A DNA stretch of 64,000 bases from Thermohalobaculum sp050331395 (GCA_050331395.1 JBHJGX010000032.1:1-64000), one strand, 5' to 3'; counted from the first letter of the stretch, positions 41,055 to 51,261 are shown. The notes: generated by a model not told the origin, from the letters alone. A program made the numbers and translations.

Positions 41055-43487
41055 TTAATGCGCCAGCGTCGCACCCGTGCTGCCATCGTCGCGTGCAGAC
41101 GGCATCGGCTCTGCCGCCTCATCCCATTCCACGGGCTCAGGCCGTTGCGTTAAGGCGTGTTCGAGTACCTCAGAGACCGACTCGACCGGGATGATCTCCA
41201 AGCCCTCCTTCACAACCTCGGGGATCTCACGAAGATCTTTCACATTGTCTTTCGGTATTAAAACAGTTGTCACACCGCCACGGAGCGCGGCCAGCAGCTT
41301 TTCTTTAAGCCCGCCGATCGGCAGGACATTGCCGCGAAGTGTCACCTCACCCGTCATCGCGATGTCTTTGCGTACGGGAATACCCGTAAGCACGGAGACG
41401 ATCGAGGTAACCATTGCTATCCCCGCCGAAGGTCCGTCCTTGGGGGTAGCGCCTTCGGGGACGTGAACGTGGATGTCGTGCTTTTCAAAGAATGGCGGCG
41501 TGACACCGTATTCCAGCGATTTTGCCCGCACATAGGACGCGGCCGCGTCGATGGATTCTTTCATCACATCGCCCAGTGTGCCGGTCGTTTTCATCCGACC
41601 TTTTCCGGGAAGGCGGAGCGCTTCGATGTGGAGCAGATCGCCGCCAACTGACGTGTACGCCAAACCGGTCGTAACGCCAACTTGATCCTCTTCCTCGGCA
41701 AGCCCGTGTTTGAATCGGGGCACGCCGAGGTAGTCCTCAAGTACTTCAGCCGACACGTTCACCGACGCTTTGGATCCTTTCACGATTTCGGTAAGAACCT
41801 TGCGGCACAACTTTGCAAGCTCCCGCTCTAGATTGCGCACCCCCGCTTCGCGCGTGTAGCGGCGGATTACTTCGATGAGGGCTTCGTCAGACATCGCGAA
41901 TTCGCGTTCCTTTAGGCCGTGTTCGCGTAGCTGTTTAGGCAATAGATGTCGTTGGGCAATCTCGCGCTTCTCCTGCTCGGTGTATCCGGCAAGCGGAATA
42001 ATCTCCATCCGATCAAGCAGCGGTTGAGGCATGTTGTAAGTGTTCGCAGTTGTCAAAAACAGAACGTTCGAGAGGTTGTATTCCACCTCCAGATAATGAT
42101 CGGTAAACGTCGCGTTCTGTTCCGGGTCGAGAACCTCGAGCATGGCAGACGCCGGATCGCCACGGAAATCGTGCCCCATCTTGTCAATTTCGTCGAGCAG
42201 AATAAGAGGGTTAGTGGTCTTCGCCTTTTTCATAGACTGGATGATTTTGCCAGGCATTGAACCAATATACGTCCGTCGATGCCCCCGGATTTCGGCCTCA
42301 TCGCGCACACCCCCGAGGGAAATCCGAATGAACTCACGTCCGGTGGCACGTGCGACCGACTTGCCCAGCGAGGTTTTGCCGACGCCTGGCGGTCCTACCA
42401 AACACAAAATCGGCCCGCGAAGTTTTGATGAACGCTGCTGGACTGCCAGATACTCGACAATCCGCTCCTTCACCTTTTCCAGTCCATAATGATCAAGATC
42501 GAGGACTTCCTCCGCTTTACCAAGATCTTTCTTGACGCGAGACTTTACGTTCCAAGGAAGCGATAGAATCCAGTCGAGGTAATTGCGAACGACCGTAGCC
42601 TCGGCCGACATTGGGGACATTTGGCGGAGCTTTTTCATCTCTGCTTCGCATTTCTCACGCGCTTCCTGCGATAGCTTTGTGTTGCGAACGCGTTCCTCGA
42701 TCTCAGCAATTTCATCCCGACCGTCATCGCCCTCGCCCAGCTCGCGCTGGATCGCCTTCATCTGCTCATTGAGGTAATATTCGCGCTGGGTCTTCTCCAT
42801 CTGCGATTTCACCCGGCTCTTTATTTTCTTCTCAACTTGAAGTACTGAAATCTCCCCTTGAATCAGGCCGAGAATGGTTTCCAGCCGCTGTGCAACGCCG
42901 GGTTCTTCCAGGAGCTTTTGGCGCTCAGACAGTTTGACGCCGAGGTGGCCGGCAATGGTATCGGCGAGCTTCGATGGATCATCAATTTCACCGATCGAAG
43001 CGATCGCCTCTTCTGGCACGTTCTTATTCAGCTTTACGTAGCGCTCGAATTGGTCTCTCAGCGACCGCGACAACGCTTTTACTGTCGCTTCGTCGACGGG
43101 CACCTCTTCGAGCAGACGTGCGTCCGCTTCGAAAAACGCCTCATTCTCTCGGAAACCGATGATTTCGGCGCGTGCGCGACCCTCAACTAATACTTTTACG
43201 GTTCCATCCGGCAGCTTTAGGAGTTGCAATACATTTGCAAGGCAACCGATTTCGTAAATGTCGCCCGGTTCAGGGTCGTCTTTGCCGGCGTCTCTCTGAC
43301 TGGCGAGCAAAATCTGCCGGTCGTCCTTCATCACTTCTTCGAGTGCGCGAACGGACTTCTCCCGGCCAACAAAGAGCGGGACAATCATATGTGGAAAGAC
43401 GACAATATCGCGAAGTGGCAGCACGGGATAGCACTGCGCCGCGCCGGGAACGTCGGAGCCGTCGACGGATGGGGGCATATCGCTCAT
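41055..43487 (-). CDS. lon: Lon protease (ATP-dependent)
   Basis: 810 residues from ATG 43487, chosen because AGGAAAGG lies 6 bases upstream. N-terminal substrate domain (YPVLPLRDIVVFPHMIVPLF), AAA+ domain with Walker A GPPGVGKT (about 357) and Walker B ILLDEIDKMG, and C-terminal Ser-Lys protease domain with catalytic Ser in PKDGPSAGIA and Lys in GGLKEKLLAA. Cytoplasmic quality control. Downstream of clpX and clpP on the same strand. Its GC is clearly lower than the surrounding genes. Confidence 0.97.
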   Translation of the reverse strand: MSDMPPSVDGSDVPGAAQCYPVLPLRDIVVFPHMIVPLFVGREKSVRALEEVMKDDRQILLASQRDAGKDDPEPGDIYEIGCLANVLQLLKLPDGTVKVLVEGRARAEIIGFRENEAFFEADARLLEEVPVDEATVKALSRSLRDQFERYVKLNKNVPEEAIASIGEIDDPSKLADTIAGHLGVKLSERQKLLEEPGVAQRLETILGLIQGEISVLQVEKKIKSRVKSQMEKTQREYYLNEQMKAIQRELGEGDDGRDEIAEIEERVRNTKLSQEAREKCEAEMKKLRQMSPMSAEATVVRNYLDWILSLPWNVKSRVKKDLGKAEEVLDLDHYGLEKVKERIVEYLAVQQRSSKLRGPILCLVGPPGVGKTSLGKSVARATGREFIRISLGGVRDEAEIRGHRRTYIGSMPGKIIQSMKKAKTTNPLILLDEIDKMGHDFRGDPASAMLEVLDPEQNATFTDHYLEVEYNLSNVLFLTTANTYNMPQPLLDRMEIIPLAGYTEQEKREIAQRHLLPKQLREHGLKEREFAMSDEALIEVIRRYTREAGVRNLERELAKLCRKVLTEIVKGSKASVNVSAEVLEDYLGVPRFKHGLAEEEDQVGVTTGLAYTSVGGDLLHIEALRLPGKGRMKTTGTLGDVMKESIDAAASYVRAKSLEYGVTPPFFEKHDIHVHVPEGATPKDGPSAGIAMVTSIVSVLTGIPVRKDIAMTGEVTLRGNVLPIGGLKEKLLAALRGGVTTVLIPKDNVKDLREIPEVVKEGLEIIPVESVSEVLEHALTQRPEPVEWDEAAEPMPSARDDGSTGATLAH

Positions 43488-43613
43488 TTTGAACCTTTCC
43501 TGGACGCTCATGTGCGGACACAAGCTGCCTGTCGAGCTGAACAGATTGGGCGCAGAAGCGCGGCCTTTCAAGGCCGACCCACCCGCCGCGATCAGGGGAG
43601 CCCGACGCTCAGG

Positions 43614-44879
43614 TCAAGAGGCGGACGCGCCAGCCCCTGACCCCTTTTCGTAGATGTAGAGAGGCGAAGCTTCGCCGCAAATGACTTCCTCATTCACGAC
43701 CACTTGTTTGACGCCTTCTAGGCCAGGCAACTCGAACATGGTTTCGAGAAGCGTATCTTCCATGATCGACCGGAGCCCACGCGCGCCGGTTTTCCGCTCG
43801 ATCGCTTTTCTCGCGATCTGTCGCAATGCCTCGCCAGTGAACTCTAGCTTGACGCTCTCCATTTCGAACAAGCGCTGATACTGCTTGACCAACGCGTTCT
43901 TAGGCTGCGTCAGAATCGTCACAAGCGCTTCTTCATCCAGATCCTGCAGTGTCGCCACAACTGGGAGACGGCCGACAAATTCGGGGATCAAACCGAATTG
44001 AAGCAAGTCCTCCGGCTCAAGCTTCAGAAGCAAATCGCCGATACGCTGATCTTCCTGGTGACGCACGTCGGCGCCAAACCCGATTGCCGAGCCTTTATTT
44101 CGCCGGGCGATAATCTTGTCGAGCCCCGCAAAAGCCCCGCCACAAATGAATAGAATGTTGGTCGTGTCCACCTGCAGGAACTCTTGTTGCGGGTGTTTGC
44201 GACCACCCTGAGGCGGAACCGAAGCCACGGTGCCTTCCATGACTTTCAACAAGGCCTGCTGCACACCCTCTCCAGACACATCGCGGGTGATAGAAGGATT
44301 GTCAGACTTCCGGCTAATCTTGTCGACTTCGTCAATGTAGACGATACCCCGTTGCGCTCGCTCAACATTATAATCAGCCGACTGCAAAAGCTTAAGAATA
44401 ATATTCTCGACATCTTCGCCGACGTAGCCGGCCTCGGTCAACGTCGTTGCATCCGCCATTGTGAACGGCACGTCGAGGATCCGCGCCAGCGTTTGCGCCA
44501 GCAAGGTTTTGCCGCAGCCAGTCGGCCCGATCAGCAGGATGTTCGATTTCGAGAGCTCTACATCCGACGATTTACCCGCGTGATTCAACCGCTTGTAGTG
44601 GTTGTGAACGGCAACCGACAGAACGCGCTTTGCGATATCTTGACCAATCACGTAGTCATCGAGGACTTTGCAGATGTCACGCGGCGTCGGCACACCGTCG
44701 GAGGATTTGACCAAGTTATTCTTGGTCTCCTCGCGGATGATATCCATGCAAAGCTCAACGCACTCATCACAGATGAACACGGTCGGCCCGGCGATGAGCT
44801 TGCGCACCTCATGCTGGCTCTTGCCGCAGAAAGAGCAGTAAAGGGTACTTTTGCTATCCGAACCGCTGTTCTTCGTCAT
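43614..44879 (-). CDS. clpX: ClpX, ATPase subunit of the Clp protease
   Basis: 421 residues, ATG after GGAGA. N-terminal C4 zinc finger (CSFCGKSQ and CDECVELC), AAA+ module with GPTGCGKT and IVYIDEVDKI, and the pore/ClpP-contact region including IGFGADV. Unfolds tagged substrates and feeds ClpP. Follows clpP by 142 bases in the standard alphaproteobacterial order clpP-clpX-lon. Confidence 0.97.
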   Translation of the reverse strand: MTKNSGSDSKSTLYCSFCGKSQHEVRKLIAGPTVFICDECVELCMDIIREETKNNLVKSSDGVPTPRDICKVLDDYVIGQDIAKRVLSVAVHNHYKRLNHAGKSSDVELSKSNILLIGPTGCGKTLLAQTLARILDVPFTMADATTLTEAGYVGEDVENIILKLLQSADYNVERAQRGIVYIDEVDKISRKSDNPSITRDVSGEGVQQALLKVMEGTVASVPPQGGRKHPQQEFLQVDTTNILFICGGAFAGLDKIIARRNKGSAIGFGADVRHQEDQRIGDLLLKLEPEDLLQFGLIPEFVGRLPVVATLQDLDEEALVTILTQPKNALVKQYQRLFEMESVKLEFTGEALRQIARKAIERKTGARGLRSIMEDTLLETMFELPGLEGVKQVVVNEEVICGEASPLYIYEKGSGAGASAS

Positions 44880-45021
44880 TGCAGTCTCCGAGCGCTTTGG
44901 CGCAGTTTGCTCGCGGCGCCGTGTAAAAAGTCTCCAGGACCCAGGTGCATCGGCGCTGCCAGGCTTGCACGCTATCGCGCCCGCGCCGCGCTGTCACCCC
45001 GCCCGATTGCGACCCGACCGC

Positions 45022-45657
45022 TCAGGGCGCGTCGGGCACCTCTCGTTTCGACACGATATCGTCGATGAGCCCCCAAGTCTTCGCCTCTTCCGGCGTCATG
45101 AAATTATCTCGATCCAGTGCCGCTTCGACGGTTTCATAGTCCTGAGACGTGTGCTGAACGTAAATTTCGTTCAGTCGCTTCTTCAGCGCCAGCACCTCTT
45201 TTGCATGGATCGCAATGTCCGACGCCTGACCCTGGAAGCCGCCGGATGGCTGGTGCACCATCACGCGGCTGTTCGGCAGCGAGAACCTCTGGCCCTTTTG
45301 TCCCGCACAGAGCAGAAGCGAGCCCATGGACGCCGCTTGTCCGACGCAAAGCGTCGTGATCTCGGGCCGAATATACTGCATCGTATCGTAGATCGACAGG
45401 CCCGAGGACACAACGCCGCCCGGACTGTTGATATACATTGCGATTTCTTTCTTCGGGTTTTCAGCCTCGAGGAACAGAAGCTGTGCGACGATCAGGGTCG
45501 CAACCGCGTCATGCACCGGTCCCGACATGAAGATGATGCGTTCCTTCAGCAGGCGCGAGTAAATGTCATAGGACCGCTCGCCCCGCGAGGTCTGTTCGAC
45601 CACGATCGGCACGAGCACGTTCATGTAAGTATCAAGCGGATCTCGCATCGGGGTCAC
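45022..45657 (-). CDS. clpP: ClpP, proteolytic subunit
   Basis: 211 residues. Catalytic Ser in GQAASMGSLLL, His in RVMVHQPSGG and Asp in the following helix (YETVEAALDRDNFM). Typical length. First gene of the clpP-clpX-lon set. Confidence 0.97.
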   Translation of the reverse strand: MTPMRDPLDTYMNVLVPIVVEQTSRGERSYDIYSRLLKERIIFMSGPVHDAVATLIVAQLLFLEAENPKKEIAMYINSPGGVVSSGLSIYDTMQYIRPEITTLCVGQAASMGSLLLCAGQKGQRFSLPNSRVMVHQPSGGFQGQASDIAIHAKEVLALKKRLNEIYVQHTSQDYETVEAALDRDNFMTPEEAKTWGLIDDIVSKREVPDAP

Positions 45658-45924
45658 CTGTTTTATGGGGCCAACTTGCGGGCGATGAACGAGTTGGACA
45701 AAAGGGGAGACCGAGCGTGGCGAACGCGCGGGTCGGCCCGAGACCTTCCTCGCATTCCCATTGAGTATGCACTCCCGCGGGACGCTGCAAGCGCCGGTCC
45801 CGCATTTCCTCGCGCCTCCTCACGGAACGGTGGCGCGCGGTCGCGACCATTGGACACGATGCAGGTCAACGCCGTACTCTCCGGACCCAAGCAGCGGTCT
45901 TCACCGCCACGGAAGGGGTTCGGG

Positions 45925-46863
45925 ATGAAATGGCGAGGTCGACGCACGAGCCGCAATATCGATGACCGGCGCGGGGGTGGCGACACCGGCGGCCGCACGC
46001 GCATGACGGCTCGCCGCGCAAGTCTGGGCCGCCGGCGCGCTGGTGGCCGGGCCGGCGGCCTAGGGGTCATCGGGCTTCTCGCGGTGCTCGCCATCGGCTG
46101 GTATCTCGGCATCGATGTGAGCCCATTCATCCAGCTGGTTGGGCCGGGGCAGGATCCCTATGGCGGCCGGACGGTTGCGCTCGACCCGGGCCCGGCGGCA
46201 TTGGGGCCGAACGAAATCGACGACGAGACGGAGGAGTTTATCGCCGTCGTCCTCGCTGACACCGAAGAGGTCTGGGCGGACGAATTCGCCGCGATCGGCC
46301 GCAGCTATCGCCGCCCGACACTCGTGCTTTTCAGCGGTCGGACGGGCTCGGCCTGCGGCACGGCCAGCTCGGCAGCCGGGCCGTTCTACTGCCCCGGCGA
46401 CCGCCAAATATACCTGGATGCACAGTTTTTCCGAACCCTCGAGCAGCGGCTCGGCGCCGGCGGGGACTTCGCCCGCGCCTATGTGATCGCCCACGAGGTC
46501 GCGCACCACGTCCAGAACGAGCTTGGGATCCTCGGGCAGATGAACGCGGTGCGCATGCGGGCGGGGCAGCGCGAGGCGAACCGCATCAGCGTGCAACTCG
46601 AGTTACAGGCAGACTGTCTGTCCGGCGTTTGGGCGCATGCGGCCGAAGCCCGGTTCGGCATCCTCGAGCCGGGCGATATCGAAGAAGCGGTGAACGCCGC
46701 CGCTCAGATCGGTGACGACACGCTTCAGCGGAACGCAGGCCGCGCCGTGGTTCCCGACAGCTTTACCCACGGCACCTCGGAGCAACGCGTGCGCTGGTTC
46801 CGTCGCGGCTTCGAGGACGGCAGCGCAGAGGCCTGCGACACGTTCTCGGCCGCCCGTCTCTAA
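45925..46863 (+). CDS. YpfJ-type neutral zinc metallopeptidase
   Basis: 312 residues from ATG 45925 (GGAAGGGG upstream). Basic N-terminus, one membrane helix at about residues 45-65 (GLGVIGLLAVLAIGWYLGI), then an extracytoplasmic domain with the zinc motif HEVAHHVQ and a later ELQADCLSGVWAH supplying the third ligand, both characteristic of the YpfJ/zinc_neutral family. Substrate unknown. Divergent from clpP. Confidence 0.85.
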   Translation: MKWRGRRTSRNIDDRRGGGDTGGRTRMTARRASLGRRRAGGRAGGLGVIGLLAVLAIGWYLGIDVSPFIQLVGPGQDPYGGRTVALDPGPAALGPNEIDDETEEFIAVVLADTEEVWADEFAAIGRSYRRPTLVLFSGRTGSACGTASSAAGPFYCPGDRQIYLDAQFFRTLEQRLGAGGDFARAYVIAHEVAHHVQNELGILGQMNAVRMRAGQREANRISVQLELQADCLSGVWAHAAEARFGILEPGDIEEAVNAAAQIGDDTLQRNAGRAVVPDSFTHGTSEQRVRWFRRGFEDGSAEACDTFSAARL

Positions 46864-46872
46864 GCTCGCGCG

Positions 46873-47175
46873 TCAAGCCGCCCGCACAGTCGGCAACGCG
46901 CCCTGGCGGCGGAAGTAGAGGACGAGCGCTAAATCGACCAACGTCACGATCAGGTTCCAGGCATAGAGCCAGACGACCGGACTCAGTTCTCCGGTCGCTT
47001 GGGCGGCGAGGATCTTTGAAACGATCCCGAAGACGTAGCCCGTGCAGATCAGCACGACGAAGACCGGGCTTTTGCCCACGGCGGCCCGGACGCGCAACAT
47101 TTGGGCGATCGACCAATACCAGCTGATCGAGAAGCAGATCAGCATGGCTCCCTCGGCATATTCGAAATACGTCAT
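46873..47175 (-). CDS. Small three-helix membrane protein
   Basis: 100 residues with three hydrophobic segments (about 8-25, 36-56, 68-88) and a basic C-terminus. The layout (GAMLICFSISWYWSI; KSPVFVVLICTGYVFGIVSK) is reminiscent of half-transporter SemiSWEET/PQ-loop-like or YgaP-type small membrane proteins, without a decisive motif. Convergent with the metallopeptidase gene, 9 bases apart. Confidence 0.6.
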   Translation of the reverse strand: MTYFEYAEGAMLICFSISWYWSIAQMLRVRAAVGKSPVFVVLICTGYVFGIVSKILAAQATGELSPVVWLYAWNLIVTLVDLALVLYFRRQGALPTVRAA

Positions 47176-47374
47176 TTCTCAGAACCTCGGTGGATACCCG
47201 AAATTTAGGATACAGCGAAACCGAACACAGAACTGTGACGGTGCTCGCATAATCGTGTTGCGATGCACCAACTTTCGTGGCTCCCGCTGGCGAGCATGGT
47301 TGGGACCTTCATCAGATCGTTGGATTTCTCGCTCTGCGGGTCGCCTGGTTGCTCAAATGGCGGCCTGCCCAAAG

Positions 47375-47401
47375 AAAAGAGGGCCTCCGAGGCCCTCTTT
47401 T
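47375..47401 (-). terminator. glnA intrinsic terminator
   Basis: AAAAGAGGGCC and GGCCCTCTTTT form a perfect 11-bp stem around a 5-base loop, with a T-rich run on the minus strand, 26 bases after the glnA stop. The stem also has T residues on the other strand, so it could act both ways. Confidence 0.9.
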
Positions 47402-47426
47402 GCGTCAATGCCAAAGTCGGTCGGGG

Positions 47427-48836
47427 TCAGACCGAGTAATACATTTGGAACTCGACCGGGTGAGGTGTGTGCTCGTAGTTGTACACTTCTTCCCATTTGA
47501 GATCCATGTAGCCCTCGAGTTGATCGCGCGTGAAAACGTTGCCGGCGAGCAAGAACTCGTGATCGGCCTCCAGGCTCTGGATCGCTTCGCGCAAGCTGCC
47601 GCAAACAGTGGGAATACCCGCGAGCTCCTCGGGCGGCAGGTCGTAGAGGTCCTTGTCGGCCGCTTCACCCGGGTGGATCTTGTTCTTGATCCCATCGAGG
47701 CCGGCGAGCAGCAGCGCCGCAAAGGCGAGATAGGGGTTCGAGGCCGGATCGGGAAAGCGCGTCTCGATCCGCTTGGCTTTCGGGCTCATGGTCCACGGAA
47801 TACGGACCGAGGCCGACCGGTTCCGGGCCGAATAGGCCAGAAGCACCGGTGCCTCGAAACCCGGGATCAACCGCTTGTAGCTGTTGGTCGTCGGGTTGGT
47901 AAAGGCATTCAACGCTTTGGCATGCTTCAGGATCCCACCGATATAGTAAAGCGCTTCTTCGGACAGATCTGCATACTGGTTGCCGGCAAAAAGCGGCTTT
48001 CCATCTTTCCAGATTGACTGGTTGACGTGCATGCCGGTGCCGTTGTCGCCTTTGATCGGCTTAGGCATGAAGGTCGCCGATTTGCCATAGGCATGGGCAA
48101 CGTTGTGGATGACGTATTTGTACTTTTGCAGCGCGTCGGCTTGGAAATTAAGCGCACCGAAAATCAGTCCGAGTTCGTGTTGGCAAGACGCCACCTCGTG
48201 GTGGTGCTTGTCGACATTCATCCCCATGCGCTTCATGGTCGAGAGCATCTCGGAGCGGATGTCCTGCCCCGCATCCGTCGGGTTCACCGGGAAATAGCCG
48301 CCCTTGAGGCCGGGGCGGTGACCCATGTTGCCCATCTCGAATTCGGTGTCGGTGTTCCAAGAGGCGTCTTGGGCGTCCACCTCATACGCGACCTTGTTCA
48401 CGTCAACCTTAAAGCGCACATCGTCGAAGATGAAGAATTCGGCTTCCGGCCCAAAGAAAGCTTGATCGCCAATGCCGCTTTCGATCAAGTAACGCTCGGC
48501 CTTGATCGCAGTCGCGCGCGGATCGCGTTCATAAAGCTCGTTGGTGTCGGGCTCGACCACAGTGCAGAACATCGCCAGCGTCTTCTCGGCATAAAACGGA
48601 TCGACATAGGCCGAGGCTGCATCCGGCATCAATTTCATGTCGGACTGATCGATCGATTTCCAACCGGCGATCGAGGAGCCGTCGAACATCCAGCCCTCTT
48701 CCATCCAGTCTTCGTCAACGATGTCCGCAATCGCGGTCACATGTTGCATCTTGCCGCGCGGGTCGGTGAAGCGGAGATCCACATAGGCGATCTCCTCGTC
48801 TTTGATCCGCTTCACGATCTCGGCATTCGTGGTCAT
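47427..48836 (-). CDS. glnA: Glutamine synthetase type I
   Basis: 469 residues, normal GSI-beta length. Makes glutamine from glutamate, ammonium and ATP. Seen motifs: YVDLRFTDPRGK, FDGSSIAGWKSIDQSDM, VKVDVNKVAYEVDAQD region, and KDLYDLPPEE, containing the Tyr that GlnE adenylylates. Downstream of glnB on the same strand, so PII and GS are made together; the product links to nitrate assimilation elsewhere in this window. Confidence 0.97.
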   Translation of the reverse strand: MTTNAEIVKRIKDEEIAYVDLRFTDPRGKMQHVTAIADIVDEDWMEEGWMFDGSSIAGWKSIDQSDMKLMPDAASAYVDPFYAEKTLAMFCTVVEPDTNELYERDPRATAIKAERYLIESGIGDQAFFGPEAEFFIFDDVRFKVDVNKVAYEVDAQDASWNTDTEFEMGNMGHRPGLKGGYFPVNPTDAGQDIRSEMLSTMKRMGMNVDKHHHEVASCQHELGLIFGALNFQADALQKYKYVIHNVAHAYGKSATFMPKPIKGDNGTGMHVNQSIWKDGKPLFAGNQYADLSEEALYYIGGILKHAKALNAFTNPTTNSYKRLIPGFEAPVLLAYSARNRSASVRIPWTMSPKAKRIETRFPDPASNPYLAFAALLLAGLDGIKNKIHPGEAADKDLYDLPPEELAGIPTVCGSLREAIQSLEADHEFLLAGNVFTRDQLEGYMDLKWEEVYNYEHTPHPVEFQMYYSV

Positions 48837-48908
48837 GCGTGCTGTCCTTTTGTCTGGTGGTTCGATCGCGGAGGAGGGGCGGGCCGGACGGCCCGGAGAA
48901 AAAGGGTG

Positions 48909-49247
48909 TCAGAGCGCGTCGGCGCCGGTCTCGCCGGTGCGAATGCGGACGGCCTGTTCGACAGTAGAAACGAAAATCTTGCCGTCGCCGATCTTGCCGG
49001 TGCGGGCCGCCTGGACAATCGCGTCGACGGTCTGGTCGAGGAGCGCGTCGTCGACCACGACCTCGATCTTTACCTTCGGCAAGAAATCGACCACGTATTC
49101 GGCGCCCCTGTAGAGTTCGGTGTGGCCCTTCTGGCGGCCAAAGCCCTTCGCATCGAGCACGGAAAGCCCCTGAATGCCGATTTCCTGGAGCGCTTCTTTG
49201 ACTTCGTCGAGCTTGAACGGCTTAATGACGGCTTCGACCTTCTTCAC
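48909..49247 (-). CDS. glnB: PII signalling protein GlnB
   Basis: 112 residues from GTG 49247 with GAGGGAGAG upstream, the standard PII length. KKVEAVIKPFKLDEVKEAL and the T-loop with the uridylylated Tyr in RGAEYVVD; DGKIFVSTVEQAVRIRTGE ends the protein. Senses 2-oxoglutarate and ATP and controls GS adenylylation and NtrB. The glnB-glnA spacing is 72 bases. Confidence 0.97.
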   Translation of the reverse strand: MKKVEAVIKPFKLDEVKEALQEIGIQGLSVLDAKGFGRQKGHTELYRGAEYVVDFLPKVKIEVVVDDALLDQTVDAIVQAARTGKIGDGKIFVSTVEQAVRIRTGETGADAL

Positions 49248-49593
49248 GTGGCTCTCCCTCTGGGTTCGCGGCCCGTTGGCCTGACCGCTTTCGGCGGGGC
49301 GGGCAGACGCGCGCGCACCGGTGGTTGCAAGGAGGGGATGCAGGACGCGTGCCAGCCGCTTCTGCCACTGGCGGCGGCGGGGAAGATGCGGAGAAAGCCG
49401 GCGCCGCAGGGCGGTTTCGGACCGCGCGCGCGGTGGCGTGGCCCCGCTCCAATGCATAATCTTAAGGCAAACTGCCGTCGAATTGAGCGGTTCGGCGATG
49501 CTCCCACGGTTCACGGCGGCGGGCCGCGGGACGTGGGCCACTATGGTGCCGGGCGACGGCCGGCCTTAGGAGCGCCGGCATGGGAGGGACGGA
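49248..49593. other. Divergent upstream region of glnB and nnrD
   Basis: No gene seen. An AT-richer island at about 49453-49475 may hold the glnB promoter. I looked for a sigma54 -24/-12 element on the minus strand and found none with correct spacing. Confidence 0.35.
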
Positions 49594-51237
49594 ATGAGCG
49601 TGCTTTTGACCGCCGCACAGATGCGCGCGATCGAGCGTGCGGCGATCGAGGCCGGCGAGGTCACCGGGCTCGAGCTGATGGAGCGAGCGGGCGGCGGCGT
49701 CGTGGATGCGATCCTCGAGTGGCGCCCTGCGCTGGCCGACGGGGCGCAGAGGGCGGTCGTCCTCTGTGGGCCGGGTAACAACGGCGGCGACGGGTTCGTG
49801 GTGGCGCGGCTCCTCCACGCCCGCGGTTGGGAGGTTGGGGTCTATGTTTATGGCGTCGCGCCCGAGGAGCTCGACCGGCTTCCCCCCGATGCCGCCGTCA
49901 ATGCCCGAGAGTGGGCCGCCCTGGGCCGCATCCGTCAGCTGTCCATACGGGCGTTCGACCGCAAACACCACGATGGCGCGCTCTATGTCGACGCGTTGTT
50001 CGGCAGCGGGCTGTCGCGGCCTCTGTCGGATGCTGCCTTCGATGCATGTCGCCACCTCGCCCATCTCAAGGGGGAGCTGGCGAGTTTTGCGGTTGGGGTG
50101 GTCGCAATCGACGCGCCGTCCGGGCTGTGCCTCGACAGCGGGCGGGAGATCGCCAAGAGCGCGCGCCCGCAACACGTCTACGCGCCTCACGCCCAGCTCA
50201 CGGTCACCTTCCAGCTACCCAAAATCGGCCACTACCTCGCTCAGGGCCCGCTGCACTGCGGCGCTCTCGTCTGCAAGGATATTGGTCTCTCCGCTTGGGC
50301 CGCGTCGGAGGGGGTCGTAGATCGTTCCAGCGGCGTGGGTGGGGTGTTGACACCGCCGACCGCCGGGCTCGTCGGGCTGGATCCGAGGGGTGCGCAGGCT
50401 TGGCTTTCGAAAACCCCGCTGCGGCACGGCCACAAATACGACCACGGGCATGCGCTGGTGCTCTCGGGCGGTGTCGGGCGCGGCGGGGCAGCGCGGCTCG
50501 CGGCCCGGGCGGCGCTGCGGTCCGGGGCGGGGCTCGTGACGGTCGGCTGCCCGCCCGCGGCCTTGATCGAGAATGCGGCCCGGCTCGATGCGAACATGCT
50601 CGCGCCCGTCGCGGATGCGGGGGCCCTCACCGCGCTCCTCGAAGACACCCGCATCAACGCGCTCTGTCTCGGACCGGGGTTGGGGCTCGACCGGGCGCGC
50701 GGGCTCGTGCCAGCCGCTCTCTCGGCCCGCCGCGCGACCGTCCTCGACGCCGACGCGCTCACGATCGCCCAAGACGACCCGGCGGCCTATTTCGCCGCCC
50801 TCCATCCCCGGTGCGTGCTGACCCCGCATGAGGGGGAGTTTGGCCGGCTCTTTCCGGACATCCTCGCGCGCCTCCGCGAGCCCGCGATCTCGGGCCCGGC
50901 CTATTCCAAGCTCGACGCGACCCGCGAGGCGGCAGCCCGCGCGGGCTGCACCGTGCTTTTCAAGGGCGCGGACACCGTGATTGCAGACCCCTCGGGCCGG
51001 GCCTCGATCAATGCGGCAAGCTACGACCGCGCCGCCCCCTGGCTCGCGACAGCGGGCTCCGGCGATGTGCTTGCGGGCCTCATCGCTGGCCTGATGGCGC
51101 GTGACTTCGCCCCCATGGACGCTGCCCAGACGGGCGCCTGGCTCCATACGGAGGCCGCGCGGCGCTTCGGCCCGGGGCTGATCGCGGACGATCTGCCCGA
51201 AGAGATCCCGGGCGTCTTCCGCGAGCTCGGCCTCTGA
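49594..51237 (+). CDS. nnrD: Bifunctional NAD(P)H-hydrate epimerase / ADP-dependent dehydratase
   Basis: 547 residues. Repairs damaged NAD(P)HX. Residues about 1-220: YjeF_N epimerase (GPGNNGGDGFVVARLLHARG, with later VDALFGSGLSRPL and AIDAPSGLCLDSG). Residues about 235-545: ribokinase-like dehydratase (GHKYDHGHALVLSGGVGRGGAA, DADALT, VLTPHEGEFGRLF, LFKGADTVI, TAGSGDVLAG). Fusion of normal length. A two-hairpin repeat follows the stop codon. Confidence 0.94.
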   Translation: MSVLLTAAQMRAIERAAIEAGEVTGLELMERAGGGVVDAILEWRPALADGAQRAVVLCGPGNNGGDGFVVARLLHARGWEVGVYVYGVAPEELDRLPPDAAVNAREWAALGRIRQLSIRAFDRKHHDGALYVDALFGSGLSRPLSDAAFDACRHLAHLKGELASFAVGVVAIDAPSGLCLDSGREIAKSARPQHVYAPHAQLTVTFQLPKIGHYLAQGPLHCGALVCKDIGLSAWAASEGVVDRSSGVGGVLTPPTAGLVGLDPRGAQAWLSKTPLRHGHKYDHGHALVLSGGVGRGGAARLAARAALRSGAGLVTVGCPPAALIENAARLDANMLAPVADAGALTALLEDTRINALCLGPGLGLDRARGLVPAALSARRATVLDADALTIAQDDPAAYFAALHPRCVLTPHEGEFGRLFPDILARLREPAISGPAYSKLDATREAAARAGCTVLFKGADTVIADPSGRASINAASYDRAAPWLATAGSGDVLAGLIAGLMARDFAPMDAAQTGAWLHTEAARRFGPGLIADDLPEEIPGVFRELGL

Positions 51238-51261
51238 GGCGACGGGCCGGCCGCGTGCGGG

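Noticed and set aside
49248..49593. Sigma54/NtrC promoter for glnB
   Set aside because: No GG-N10-GC element with TGGC/TTGC context was found on the minus strand.
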